A stretch of DNA of 64,000 nucleotides from Chitinophaga niabensis (GCF_900129465.1 NZ_FSRA01000001.1:3040482-3104481), one strand, 5' to 3'; counted from the stretch's first letter, positions 15,506-23,945 are shown. Numbers and translations are program-made. The notes: generated by a model not told the origin, from the letters alone.

Positions 15506-16132
15506 ATGGAAACACCCGTTAATATATATATCAACGAAAGGCCCATCGTTATAGCAGGCACTCAAACTAAACTCGATCCAAAATATTTAGGTGCTCCCAC
15601 CCTCTTTTCTCCCACGGAGAAAGAGATTGAGCAAACTGTTACACTCCTGGACCAGGATGAACTCCCGATGGCTGTGTTCCGCCATTCTGCACCTGAAACG
15701 GTGTTTGCCAATGTAAAAGCACAGTTCACGGTTTATGAAGCTGCGGGCGGTGTTATAACAAATCCGGATAATGAAGTATTATTGATGTTCAGAAGAGGGA
15801 AATGGGACCTCCCCAAAGGAAAATGGGATGATGGAGAAACACTGGAAGAGTGTGCCCTGCGTGAAGTTCGGGAAGAGACCGGCTTACATACCGTTAAGCT
15901 GGGGCATAAGATCACGGAAACTTTCCATTACTATCCGCTTAAGCAAAAGAAGATCCTGAAGCACAGTCACTGGTACCGGATGTATTTTACAGGAACGGAA
16001 TTAACAGTGGCACAGATAGAAGAGGATATCCTGGATATTCAATGGATCCGGCCGGAGAACCTGGGAAAATACATGCAATATTCCTATCAGAATATCATCG
16101 ATGTACTGCTGAAAGCAGGCTATAAACTATAA
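15506..16132 (+). CDS. Nudix hydrolase
   Basis: This 208-residue protein has an N-terminal extension of about 75 residues and a Nudix domain. The Nudix box GX5EX7REUXEEXGU is intact (GKWDDGETLEECALREVREETGL, near residues 110-132), preceded by AAGGVITNPDNEVLLMFRRGKWDLPKG. Nudix enzymes hydrolyse nucleoside diphosphates linked to another group; the substrate cannot be read from sequence. The methyltransferase gene follows 10 nt later on the same strand, so the two are probably co-transcribed. Confidence 0.92.
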   Translation: METPVNIYINERPIVIAGTQTKLDPKYLGAPTLFSPTEKEIEQTVTLLDQDELPMAVFRHSAPETVFANVKAQFTVYEAAGGVITNPDNEVLLMFRRGKWDLPKGKWDDGETLEECALREVREETGLHTVKLGHKITETFHYYPLKQKKILKHSHWYRMYFTGTELTVAQIEEDILDIQWIRPENLGKYMQYSYQNIIDVLLKAGYKL

Positions 16133-16142
16133 CTATGAAACT

Positions 16143-16871
16143 ATGAGTGTAAAATCCCACTATGACAACCACCTGGCAGCCTTCTATGCCTGGATGACAG
16201 GTAATTTCGAGACAAAACAAAAAGAACAGGAAGCCTATTTCGTCAGCAAACACATCGCGCCTTTTGCTAACCAGGCTGCTATTGACCTGGGGGCAGGACA
16301 TGGATTACAGACGGTTTCACTCGCCAATCTCGGGTATACTGTCTATGCTGTGGATTTCAACCAGCATCTGTTATCCGAACTGAATGCCCGTACAAAAGGT
16401 CGCCCGGTAAGAACAGTCCTTGGCAACATCGCCAATAGCAGCCAGTATTCCATGGAAGCGGAGCTGATCGTTTGTATGGGTGATACACTCACACACCTGG
16501 ATAGTCCTGAACAGGTTTCTGTTCTGATCAGGGAATGGTATAACATGCTGCTGCACAAAGGGAAGCTGGTGCTTTCTTTCCGTGATCTTACACAGGCATT
16601 GGAAAATGAAGAAAGGTTTATTCCTGTTAAGGCAGATGATGACCGGATCCATACCTGCTTCCTGGAATATTTCCCTGGTTTTGTAAGGGTGTTCGACATG
16701 TTGCTGGAAAAGCAGAGCGGGCAATGGATCCAAAAGGTGAGCAGCTATCAGAAACTGCGGCTGGGGGTTGAGCAGGTGAAGATGATGCTAACGGCAGCCG
16801 GATTTTTTGTGCATGATCATGAAGTGATCAGCCGGATGCACTACCTGGTGGCTATTAAGAGGAATGAATAA
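16143..16871 (+). CDS. class I SAM-dependent methyltransferase
   Basis: The 242 residues hold a Rossmann-like methyltransferase domain: motif I AIDLGAGHGLQTVSLA (near 51), acidic loop YAVDFNQHLLSEL, motif IV-like ELIVCMGDTLTHLDS, then LHKGKLVLSFRDL. The C-terminal region probably forms the substrate side, and the substrate is unknown. It lies 10 nt behind the Nudix gene. A short run of imperfect 39-nt repeats follows its stop codon. Confidence 0.88.
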   Translation: MSVKSHYDNHLAAFYAWMTGNFETKQKEQEAYFVSKHIAPFANQAAIDLGAGHGLQTVSLANLGYTVYAVDFNQHLLSELNARTKGRPVRTVLGNIANSSQYSMEAELIVCMGDTLTHLDSPEQVSVLIREWYNMLLHKGKLVLSFRDLTQALENEERFIPVKADDDRIHTCFLEYFPGFVRVFDMLLEKQSGQWIQKVSSYQKLRLGVEQVKMMLTAAGFFVHDHEVISRMHYLVAIKRNE

Positions 16872-16878
16872 CATCTGG

Positions 16879-16975
16879 TGCAGAGGCCAAACACAAAAAC
16901 TAAAGGGTCTATATTCGCTGCAAAGCCAAACACAAAAGCTGTGGGCCTGCGCCCATTGCAAAAGCCAGATATAAC
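16879..16975. repeat. imperfect direct repeat, about 39 nt, 2.5 copies
   Basis: TGCAgAGGCCAAACACAAAA at 16879, TGCAAAGCCAAACACAAAAG at 16919 and a partial TGCAAAAGCCAGATATA at 16957 begin 40 and 38 nt apart. The tract fills most of the gap between the convergent methyltransferase and thioesterase genes. Confidence 0.6.
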
Positions 16976-16989
16976 ACGCAGTAAATAAA

Positions 16990-17427
16990 CTAAACATCCC
17001 GCTTCGGCAATACCGCCACTGTGAGCCTGCTCACGCATACCAGTTTATGCTGATCATCCGTGATCCGTATATCCCATACATGCGTGGAACCGCCTATATG
17101 CAATGGTTTCACCAAAGCATGCACATACCCTTCTTTGATCCCGCGAACATGATTCGCGTTGATCTCCAGCCCCACACAGATCTGCTTTTCCGGATCAATG
17201 ATCAGTGCAGACGCAACACTGCCCACTGTTTCAGCCAGCGCAGCAGAAGCACCCCCGTGTAATAACCCATAAGGTTGTTTGGTACGATGATCCACCGGCA
17301 TCATGGCACGCAGGCAATCAGGGCCGATCTCTGTAAACTCCATACCCAGGAGTTCAGCCATGTTGCCTTTGCCCATTTCATTGAGCTGGTCCAGCGATAT
17401 GTCCAGCGAGAACCAGATTGATTTCAT
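16990..17427 (-). CDS. hotdog-fold acyl-CoA thioesterase (PaaI/YdiI-like)
   Basis: The 145 residues have the single hotdog-domain pattern of the PaaI/MenI family: LLGMEFTEIGPDCLRAMMPVDHRTKQPYGLLHGGASAALAETVGS, then VGLEINANHVRGIKEGYVHALVKPLHIGGSTHVWDIRI. The HGG-x-x-x-x-x-AE segment carries the expected catalytic acid. It probably hydrolyses aryl- or acyl-CoA thioesters in the cytoplasm; the true substrate is unclear. Its start overlaps the coaD stop by 4 nt (17424-17427), indicating translational coupling, so it is the last gene of the DUF3822-rsmD-coaD operon. Confidence 0.88.
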   Translation of the reverse strand: MKSIWFSLDISLDQLNEMGKGNMAELLGMEFTEIGPDCLRAMMPVDHRTKQPYGLLHGGASAALAETVGSVASALIIDPEKQICVGLEINANHVRGIKEGYVHALVKPLHIGGSTHVWDIRITDDQHKLVCVSRLTVAVLPKRDV

Positions 17428-17906
17428 ATAGAAGGTTTGAGATTGATCGAATTCGCTACAACGTCCGGCAGGAACTGCGCGGCATCTCCTTTATAACGGA
17501 TCACATCACGCACAAGCGTGGAAGCAATGGTAGAATATTCAGGAGAACAGGTAAGGAAAATAGTTTCTACTTCATGTTCCAGCTTACGATTGATGTCCGC
17601 GATGGCTTTTTCATATTCGAAGTCGCTCACATAACGGATACCACGTAAGATGAACCGGGCTTTGATCTCTTTGCAGAAATTCACTGTCAGTCCTTCATAG
17701 GAGGCCACTTTGATCCTTGGCTCATGTTTATAGATCTCCCTGATCCATTCCACCCGCTGCTCAACAGTGAACATGGGCACTTTGCTGGAATTGATACCAA
17801 TACCTATCACCAGTTCATCAAACAAAGGCAGGGCGCGGTCTATAATATCGGTATGACCAAGGGTAACGGGATCGAAGGTTCCTGGGAATAAGCAGATACG
17901 TTGCAT
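17424..17906 (-). CDS. coaD: phosphopantetheine adenylyltransferase
   Basis: CoaD adenylylates 4'-phosphopantetheine to dephospho-CoA, the fourth step of CoA synthesis; the next enzyme, CoaE, is encoded at 41805-42389. The 160 residues carry the nucleotidyltransferase motif GTFDPVTLGH (TxGH), RGIRYVSDFEYEKAIADINRKL, and the C-terminal YSTIASTLVRDV that contacts the nucleotide. Full length. It is third in a tight operon: rsmD ends 10 nt before it, and the thioesterase overlaps its stop. Confidence 0.95.
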   Translation of the reverse strand: MQRICLFPGTFDPVTLGHTDIIDRALPLFDELVIGIGINSSKVPMFTVEQRVEWIREIYKHEPRIKVASYEGLTVNFCKEIKARFILRGIRYVSDFEYEKAIADINRKLEHEVETIFLTCSPEYSTIASTLVRDVIRYKGDAAQFLPDVVANSINLKPSI

Positions 17907-17916
17907 ATGGTAAATA

Positions 17917-18483
17917 TTATTCGCCGGCTGAGGGTTTCCTCAATTCTTCCCGGTTAATGAATATGGAAAATATGGTGGTTCCGTAATTTCTTTCTGAGCG
18001 GTAATAACTGAACTGTTTGTAATTATTGCGCGGTGTATGCTCCAGCACAAACCAGCCTTCCGGCTTCAGCAGCTGCCGCTCAAAAACGATCTTCGGCAGA
18101 TCGTCGATTGTGCCCAGTTGGTAGGGAGGGCCTGCAAAAATGAAATCAAACTGTTCCGTACACTGCTGAAGGTATTTGAATACATCCATCCGGTGCAGCT
18201 TCAGTTTCACATCCAGCATTTCCGCTGTTTTGGCAATAAAATCAGCCATGGCATTATCCTTTTCCACAATCGTCTGATCTGTTGCGCCACGGGATGCCAG
18301 TTCATAACTGATAGCACCGGTACCGCCAAAGATATCCAGCGTTTTGAGGGAGGAAATATCCAGGTTGTTTTCGATGATGTTGAACAGGCCTCCTTTCGCA
18401 ATATCCGTCGTTGGGCGGGTATGCGGCATATTGGCAGGCGGATTGATCTTTCTGCCACCCATTGTTCCTCCTACTATACGCAT
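17917..18483 (-). CDS. rsmD: 16S rRNA (guanine-N2) methyltransferase RsmD-like
   Basis: RsmD methylates G966 of 16S rRNA in E. coli. The 188 residues include the family start MRIVGGTMGGRKINPP, RPTTDIAKGGLFNII, and motif I TLDIFGGTGAISYELASRGA. Oddly, motif IV, normally DPPY/F, reads FIFAGPPYQLG here, with Gly in place of Asp. The codon is ggc on the coding strand, so this is a D-to-G substitution unless it is a sequencing error. The gene overlaps DUF3822 by 10 nt and coaD follows 10 nt later, an operon order I associate with Bacteroidota. Confidence 0.9.
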   Translation of the reverse strand: MRIVGGTMGGRKINPPANMPHTRPTTDIAKGGLFNIIENNLDISSLKTLDIFGGTGAISYELASRGATDQTIVEKDNAMADFIAKTAEMLDVKLKLHRMDVFKYLQQCTEQFDFIFAGPPYQLGTIDDLPKIVFERQLLKPEGWFVLEHTPRNNYKQFSYYRSERNYGTTIFSIFINREELRKPSAGE

Positions 18484-19349
18484 AAGGCCAATGCATAAAG
18501 ATTGTGAAAATGATGTGCAGGCACTTCATTCATCTTGCCGATGTAAAGGAAACCTTCCGGTTTGTTTACCCAGTCCAGCCGCGGTAAAAAACGGTTTAGT
18601 TCCTGGTACACCTGGGAGTCCTTTGTGAGTGCACCACCGAGTTTTATTTTTGCCTGTAGTTCCGTCAGTTCGAGCTGACGCAGGGAATTAACGATGTAGT
18701 ATACAATATCGAGACCGCTGCGGTAAGGTAACTGCTGTTGCAGCAATAATTTACCGGCGGCGTAAATAGTAAGGGCGAATTGCTGTTGTTGTACTTCAAT
18801 GAACACTACCCCATCGGAGAACATGATATCCCGGTCCTGCTTATAGGATTTCAGCAATGCGGAATGTGCATGCACCACCCTGTCTGAAGAAAACTCTTTG
18901 CGGAGGAAACCCAGGATATCTTTATCCGTAGCATATACATTTACCATGCCCAGGTCCGGCAGGCTATCTGTCAATACGGCTTCCTGCATCCTTTCCAGGT
19001 GTGCAGTATGGAGGTAATCCTTTTTAAGCTGGCCGGCGAATAAAGGTTCCGGTACCAGTGTACTATCGGGAGAATCAAAAGCCAGCAGCACTTCTTTGAA
19101 AGCAGTGAACAATAATTTATCTGCATCAAAGATCTGTTCGATCATTTCCAGATCGGCCACCGCCAGTGTTTTAGGCTGATAGCTGTAACTCTTCAGCGCC
19201 AGGAACTTGCGGGTATTTGGCGCCAATACGGCATAACTGAAGGTGCCGCTACCGATGAGCACCAGCAGGGTGCAGATCGTCAGATCCGTTTCCAGCAGAG
19301 TGGCATCGTCTATCGCGTAAGTCGGTTGTATGGTATAAGCCACGGGCAT
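18474..19349 (-). CDS. DUF3822 family protein
   Basis: About 291 residues, with family features ILYAVLAPNTRKFLALKSYSY-like sequence near the N-terminus, VNVYATDKDILGFLRKEF, DRDIMFSDGVVFIEVQQQQFALTIYAAGKLLLQQQLPYRSGLDIVYYIVNSLRQL and a C-terminal GGALTKDSQVYQELNRFLPR. The alternation of strands suggests an actin/hexokinase-like fold, which is inference. Function unknown. It is the first gene of the rsmD-coaD-thioesterase operon. The frame opens at a TTG at 19373, but the ATG at 19347-19349 is a better start. Confidence 0.82.
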   Translation of the reverse strand: MPVAYTIQPTYAIDDATLLETDLTICTLLVLIGSGTFSYAVLAPNTRKFLALKSYSYQPKTLAVADLEMIEQIFDADKLLFTAFKEVLLAFDSPDSTLVPEPLFAGQLKKDYLHTAHLERMQEAVLTDSLPDLGMVNVYATDKDILGFLRKEFSSDRVVHAHSALLKSYKQDRDIMFSDGVVFIEVQQQQFALTIYAAGKLLLQQQLPYRSGLDIVYYIVNSLRQLELTELQAKIKLGGALTKDSQVYQELNRFLPRLDWVNKPEGFLYIGKMNEVPAHHFHNLYALALCV

Positions 19350-19416
19350 GCGTTTCAGTGTTGTAAGGCACAATAATAATCAAAATAAATGAGAGTTATG
19401 GATGGGGTAAAGGCCG

Positions 19417-19424
19417 TATTTTTG
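19417..19424 (+). promoter_or_regulatory. -7 box (TATTTTTG) of the MATE gene
   Basis: Exact TAnnTTTG match 39 nt upstream of the MATE start codon, in the short gap between divergent genes. Confidence 0.45.
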
Positions 19425-19463
19425 CACTGCCCGACGGAAACCGGGGAGTAAATACCTGACTAA

Positions 19464-20798
19464 ATGCAAGTTAACTTATCTAATAGACAGATCCTGAAGA
19501 TTGCGGGTCCTATCTGCCTGGCCCTTATCCTGCCCCAGATCAATCATATGACCAATGCCGCTTTCCTGGGTCACCTGGGAGAGTTCCCTTTTGCCGTGAA
19601 CGCTATCGCCGGAATTTATTACCTGGTAATGTACATGATCGCCCATGGCCTCAATAACGGGTTGCAGGTACTTTTTGCACGCAGGGCAGGTGAATTGAAC
19701 TATGCAGGTATGGGCCGTTATTTTTCGAACGGTTTGATGCTGGCCCTGCTTTTTTCTGCCGTAGCCATCCTCATCACCTATTCACTTGCCCCCTACTTTT
19801 TTGCACATAGCCTGCACGACGCACATATCCGGGATGCAGCCACTTCGTTCATCCGTATCCGTATCTGGGGTTTGCCCTTCCTGATGCTGATGGGCTTATG
19901 CAATTCATTTTACACAGGCACCGGAAATACCCGGCTGCTGGCCGTTACCTCCCTTTTCCAGGAAGCGGTGAATATCAGCCTGGATTACGGGTTGATCTTT
20001 GGCAAGATGGGTTTACCGGCATTGGGTTTAAATGGAGCAGCCTATGCATCCATTATTGCAGAATTCACAGGTTTCCTGGTGGCTTTTTCTTTGCTGTTCG
20101 GTTTTAAATTTCCTAAGAAATTTCACCTGTTCACCTGGCTGAAACCAGATATGACGGCTATACGGAATATACTTAGTATCTCCGCGCCGCTGATCGTGCA
20201 GTTCCTCTTCAGCATCGGCAGCTGGCTGATCTTCTTTATTTTCATTGAGCACCTGGGGCAAAGGCCACTGGCTATTTCCAACATGATGCGAAGCATCTTC
20301 GGGCTCTTTGGTATTTTCACCTGGGCGCTGGCTTCCACCTGCAACACCATGGTCAGTAACCTGATCGGGCAGGGACGGGAAAATGAAGTGATCAGAACGG
20401 TGAAGAAGATCTCCGGGATTGCATTCCTTTGTGCCATGGTGGTAAGCCTGCTGATCAACATCTTCCCTTACCAGTTACTGCATATCTATACACCGGATAC
20501 TGCCATGATCACAGAGGCACTCCCCTCTATACATGTATGTACACTCGTTACTTTACTTTCTTCCGTAACCGCGATCGTATTCAATGGTGTAACCGGCACC
20601 GGCAACACGCGCATCAATCTTTTCATTGAATTTGCGGCAGTTACGGTATACCTGGTCTATTGTTTTGTAGTGATAGAACGCTGGCAAAGTCCGCTGCACT
20701 GGGCCTGGGGCGCAGAGTTCGTTTACTGGATCACTATGATCTCGCTGGCATTGTGGTACCTGAGGAGTGGCAGATGGAAAGGAAAAACTATTGCATAG
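19464..20798 (+). CDS. MATE family efflux transporter
   Basis: This 444-residue inner membrane protein has about twelve hydrophobic segments in two related halves, typical of the MATE branch of the MOP superfamily, which exports drugs or metabolites by Na+ or H+ antiport. Recognisable features are ILKIAGPICLALILPQINHMTNAAFLGHLGE at the N-terminus, LPFLMLMGLCNSFYTGTGNTR before TM5, and the mirrored VTAIVFNGVTGTGNTRINLF in the second half. The substrate is unknown. Its 3' end overlaps the convergent TPR gene by 11 nt. Confidence 0.93.
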   Translation: MQVNLSNRQILKIAGPICLALILPQINHMTNAAFLGHLGEFPFAVNAIAGIYYLVMYMIAHGLNNGLQVLFARRAGELNYAGMGRYFSNGLMLALLFSAVAILITYSLAPYFFAHSLHDAHIRDAATSFIRIRIWGLPFLMLMGLCNSFYTGTGNTRLLAVTSLFQEAVNISLDYGLIFGKMGLPALGLNGAAYASIIAEFTGFLVAFSLLFGFKFPKKFHLFTWLKPDMTAIRNILSISAPLIVQFLFSIGSWLIFFIFIEHLGQRPLAISNMMRSIFGLFGIFTWALASTCNTMVSNLIGQGRENEVIRTVKKISGIAFLCAMVVSLLINIFPYQLLHIYTPDTAMITEALPSIHVCTLVTLLSSVTAIVFNGVTGTGNTRINLFIEFAAVTVYLVYCFVVIERWQSPLHWAWGAEFVYWITMISLALWYLRSGRWKGKTIA

Positions 20799-21543
20799 CA
20801 TCCAGCATCTTCTTCATTTCTGCCTTATAGATCTGGTCGTCCTGGATAATGGGACGGAGCCGCAGGCCTTTGTTCAACACTTCCATGGCCTGTGTTTCCT
20901 GGTTATTATGTTTGAAAGCAATGGCAAGATCAAGATAGTTCTGGATGATGCTGGCTTTTAGCTGGTTGCATTTTTCATAACTGGTAATAGCTCCTTCAAT
21001 AGTTCCCGGAGGTACACCACCGAACAATACTTTGGCCGCTGCCTTTTCAATACCGTTGAAGTTGGCCAGTTCATAGTTCCATCTTCCCAGCAGGTGATAA
21101 GGTTCTGCATAATCCGGTTTGAACTTGATGGCGAGGTCTGCATATTTTTTGGTCTCCGAGTAAGCTGCTACTTTTTCCTTGGCGCCTGATATAGCGCCGA
21201 TATAGGCCCATGACATGGCCATTGCGTAATTGGCAACAGGGTTTTCGGGTTCTACTTTCAAGGCTTCGAAAGCATAGATCTTCGCCTGGTTGAAATACTC
21301 CAGTTTCTGTGCTTTGTCTTTCTGCCTTGCCCCTTCTCTTCCGCAGATCAGGCTGGCCTGGTTGAAAGAGGGCACATGGCCGGGAGATACCTGTAAAACT
21401 TCTTTGTATTTAACAAGTGCTTCAGCATCCTTCATTTGTTTTTCGAGGAGCTGCGCCTGTGCAAACAGTTCTTCAACGGTTTGCGCTTGCAGGGAAATTG
21501 AAACCCAGCAGGTTAGAAACAGTAAAATGGTTTTCTTAAGCAT
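20788..21543 (-). CDS. secreted TPR-repeat protein
   Basis: The 251 residues begin with a signal peptide (MLKKTILLFLTCWVSISLQAQ). The mature part is all helical TPR-type repeats (VEELFAQAQLLEKQMKDAEALVKYKEVLQVSPGHVPSF; AYFEALKVEPENPVANYAMAMSWAYIG-like; KPDYAEPYHLLGRWNYELANF; AMEVLNKGLRLRP). The arrangement recalls the RMD-family (regulator of microtubule dynamics-like) TPR proteins common in Bacteroidota. It is probably a periplasmic scaffold with unknown partner. A TATTTTTG box lies 27 nt upstream of the start. Confidence 0.82.
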   Translation of the reverse strand: MLKKTILLFLTCWVSISLQAQTVEELFAQAQLLEKQMKDAEALVKYKEVLQVSPGHVPSFNQASLICGREGARQKDKAQKLEYFNQAKIYAFEALKVEPENPVANYAMAMSWAYIGAISGAKEKVAAYSETKKYADLAIKFKPDYAEPYHLLGRWNYELANFNGIEKAAAKVLFGGVPPGTIEGAITSYEKCNQLKASIIQNYLDLAIAFKHNNQETQAMEVLNKGLRLRPIIQDDQIYKAEMKKMLDAMQ

Positions 21544-21569
21544 AGGACTACATTGAATTAATGGGTATC

Positions 21570-21577
21570 CAAAAATA
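21570..21577 (-). promoter_or_regulatory. -7 box (TATTTTTG) of the TPR gene
   Basis: Exact reverse-strand TAnnTTTG match between folB and the TPR gene, 27 nt before the TPR start codon. Confidence 0.42.
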
Positions 21578-21595
21578 AGTCATATTGGCTAAAGA

Positions 21596-21946
21596 TCAGT
21601 ATTGTTTTTCGAGTGTTACAGCGGAAAAAGTAAGGTCTCCACCAAAGGGCGGCGCCTGTTTTTTCAGCACTACTTTTGATCGGCTCACGGCGGGGAAAGT
21701 GCTTTTGATCGTCACCGAGATATCGTGTACCACCTGTTCCAGCAAAGGCTGTGGAGTAGCCATAATGCGTTTGGCGATAGCATGCAGTACTTCGTAGTTA
21801 ACAGATTCGATCAGGGAGGAAGGATGCTGCGGTTCCGGGATACTTACTTCAATATCCAGTAAGAAATAATTGCCTATTACCTGTTCTTCCGGGTAAAGGC
21901 CATGATAAGCGTAGAATTTTAATCCCTCCAGCGCAATAGATAGCAT
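21596..21946 (-). CDS. folB: dihydroneopterin aldolase
   Basis: FolB cleaves 7,8-dihydroneopterin to 6-hydroxymethyl-dihydropterin and glycolaldehyde in folate synthesis. The 116 residues are full length for the family. They include the substrate-binding FYAYHGLYPEEQVIGNYFLLDIEV, SVNYEVLHAIAKRIM, and PLLEQVVHDISVTI with the conserved Glu that binds the pterin. The only neighbours are trxB upstream (with a terminator between) and the TPR gene downstream, so the other folate genes are elsewhere. Confidence 0.93.
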   Translation of the reverse strand: MLSIALEGLKFYAYHGLYPEEQVIGNYFLLDIEVSIPEPQHPSSLIESVNYEVLHAIAKRIMATPQPLLEQVVHDISVTIKSTFPAVSRSKVVLKKQAPPFGGDLTFSAVTLEKQY

Positions 21947-21958
21947 AGTATAAAATAT

Positions 21959-21989
21959 CGAAGGATCAATGTTTTACACTGATCCTTCG
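21959..21989 (-). terminator. trxB terminator
   Basis: 10-bp stem CGAAGGATCA / TGATCCTTCG with an 11-nt loop, followed on the reverse strand by atatttta. It lies between the trxB stop and the folB start. Confidence 0.7.
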
Positions 21990-21997
21990 TGATGAAA

Positions 21998-22945
21998 TTA
22001 ATGTCCTTTTGCAGAGAGGTATCTTTCCGCGTCTAATGCCGCCATACAACCGCTACCGGCTGCAGTTACTGCCTGGCGGTATACTTTATCCTGCACGTCT
22101 CCACAGGCAAAAACGCCTTCCACGCTGGTTCTGCTGGTACCGGGGATGGTTTTGATATATCCCTGATCGTCCATTTCCAGTTTGTTGGCAAAGATGCCGG
22201 AATTAGGCTGGTGACCAATGGCTACGAAGAATGCGCTCACCGGAATGGTCTTTTCTTCTTTCGTTACAATGTTCTGGATGCGAACACCATCTACTTTATT
22301 TTCACCGGTCACTTCCAATGTTTCGGAGTTCCAGTAAACCATAATGTTAGAAGTTTTCAGCACGCGGTCCTGCATTACTTTGGATGCTCTCATTTCATTG
22401 CGGCGTACCAGCATGTGTACGTTAGAGCATATTTTGGAAAGATAGAGCGCTTCTTCTGCTGCGGTATCTCCTGCTCCAACGATGGCTGCTTCTTTTCCTC
22501 TGAAGAAGAATCCGTCGCACACAGCACAGGCGGAAACGCCGCTGCCGTTCAGACGTTGTTCAGAAGGGAGGCCCAGCCATTTGGCGGAAGCTCCGGTAGC
22601 TATAATGATGGCATCTGCCGTGATTGTTTTTTCTTCGTCTATTTCTACTTTATAGGGCTGAGAGGAAAAGTCCACGGCAGTAGCTAATCCATAACGGATA
22701 TCGGCGCCCATGCGGCTTGCCTGCTTTTCAAAGTCCACCATCATTTCAGGTCCCTGGATCCCTTCCGGATAACCTGGATAGTTTTCAACTTCTGTAGTGA
22801 TGGTTAGCTGACCACCAGGTTGAATACCCTGATACAATACCGGTTTCAGGTTGGCACGGGCGGCATAAATAGCAGCCGTGTACCCTGCCGGGCCTGATCC
22901 GATGATCAGTACGTGTACATGCTCTTGTGGAGTGTTGTTTTCCAT
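21998..22945 (-). CDS. trxB: thioredoxin reductase
   Basis: This NADPH-dependent flavoenzyme reduces thioredoxin. The 315 residues carry the FAD-binding GSGPAGYTAAIYAARA near the N-terminus, the redox-active CAVC (SACAVCDGFFFRGKEA) near residue 138, the NADPH-binding GAGDTAAEEALYL, and the C-terminal FAD motif GVFACGDVQDKVYRQAVTAAGSG. Full length, monocistronic, with its own terminator at 21959-21989. Confidence 0.96.
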   Translation of the reverse strand: MENNTPQEHVHVLIIGSGPAGYTAAIYAARANLKPVLYQGIQPGGQLTITTEVENYPGYPEGIQGPEMMVDFEKQASRMGADIRYGLATAVDFSSQPYKVEIDEEKTITADAIIIATGASAKWLGLPSEQRLNGSGVSACAVCDGFFFRGKEAAIVGAGDTAAEEALYLSKICSNVHMLVRRNEMRASKVMQDRVLKTSNIMVYWNSETLEVTGENKVDGVRIQNIVTKEEKTIPVSAFFVAIGHQPNSGIFANKLEMDDQGYIKTIPGTSRTSVEGVFACGDVQDKVYRQAVTAAGSGCMAALDAERYLSAKGH

Positions 22946-22973
22946 GCTGTTGTTTGCTGTTGTTGGTTTTTGA

Positions 22974-23855
22974 TTATTTTGGTATAGTAATGGTCTTGTA
23001 CGTTACGCAATATCCTCCCCAGTTACCTAATGCTCCCTGTACATTACTGGTCACACGGTTAGTCGGGGAAAATGGATGGCCGGTATCGTTGTATGCATAA
23101 TCCAGCGTACGCCAGAAATCATAAGTACCATGATCTACATTACAGAACTTGAGCGAAACCGTATCTCCTCTTTTAAAGAATTGATGATCACCCATTTCTA
23201 TTTGTTTGTTCTTGTCAACACCTGCGTCCAGTGGTATTTCAAAAGTAGTGCCGTTCACTACTTTGTCATCAAACACGGAGTTAAGGCCTGCCATAAAGTC
23301 TTCTTTATTGCGGGAAGTAAAGTAACGGATATAATTACCTCTTTCAGGCGGGTCTGTTACTTTTACAAACAGGCGGACCTTTGAAACATCCGGCCCTTCC
23401 ACTCTTTTCCATCCGATAGAATCCAGGGAAAACCTGCCTTCCGGGATAGTGGTAATGGAGGTGATCACTTTACCTTCTGTTTCTATGCGAAGCGTGTAAC
23501 TCGCTCCTCTTTCACCTACAAAAGCGCTGAGGATGTTTGCCGTATCCACGGTATAAAAACAGGTACCGGTGCCATTGCTGGTATCAGAGCTGTACTCCCT
23601 CAGCTGGTGTGTGGTGATACCGTTGGAAACGGTCACTTTTGCACCATGTACAAAAGAGGCCAGTAATTGCTCAGGATCAATTTTCGAAAAGTAATCCAGG
23701 CTACGGCTCAGCGTTACTGTTGGGAATTTGCCATCCTCAATCATCCCTTCCACCACCAGTTGCGCTCCTTTATCCCGGAGATCAACAGAGTTCCCTTTTT
23801 GACAGGCCGTGCCCAACATAATTGTCAGGATAAGCGGAATAGGTGCGTTTCGCAT
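22974..23855 (-). CDS. DUF4249 lipoprotein
   Basis: The 293 residues begin with a lipoprotein signal peptide ending LGTACQK (Cys near 18). The mature part matches the DUF4249 pattern: QLVVEGMIEDGKFPTVTLSRSLDYFSKI, GAKVTVSNGITTHQL, YTLRIETEGKVITSITTIPE, VTDPPERGNYIRYFTSRNKE, and the C-terminal TYDFWRTLDYAYNDTGHPFSPTNRVTSNVQGALGNWGGY. DUF4249 proteins usually sit next to TonB-dependent receptors; none is adjacent here. The frame is open to 23945, but the ATG at 23853-23855 gives the signal peptide and has a -7 box 7 nt upstream. Confidence 0.85.
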   Translation of the reverse strand: MRNAPIPLILTIMLGTACQKGNSVDLRDKGAQLVVEGMIEDGKFPTVTLSRSLDYFSKIDPEQLLASFVHGAKVTVSNGITTHQLREYSSDTSNGTGTCFYTVDTANILSAFVGERGASYTLRIETEGKVITSITTIPEGRFSLDSIGWKRVEGPDVSKVRLFVKVTDPPERGNYIRYFTSRNKEDFMAGLNSVFDDKVVNGTTFEIPLDAGVDKNKQIEMGDHQFFKRGDTVSLKFCNVDHGTYDFWRTLDYAYNDTGHPFSPTNRVTSNVQGALGNWGGYCVTYKTITIPK

Positions 23856-23862
23856 AAGATTG

Positions 23863-23870
23863 CAAAAATA
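23863..23870 (-). promoter_or_regulatory. -7 box (TATTTTTG) of the DUF4249 gene
   Basis: Exact reverse-strand TAnnTTTG match 7 nt before the chosen start codon, again implying an almost leaderless transcript. Confidence 0.42.
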
Positions 23871-23945
23871 ACGGGTTGTGAGGAGAAAACCGAACCCACC
23901 GGTACGAAAGGTATCTATACGGGTATAATCGTACGCTATAGGCAT

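Noticed and set aside
18037..18498. 153-codon plus-strand frame opposite rsmD
   Set aside because: Antisense shadow; rsmD has clear methyltransferase motifs and operon spacing.
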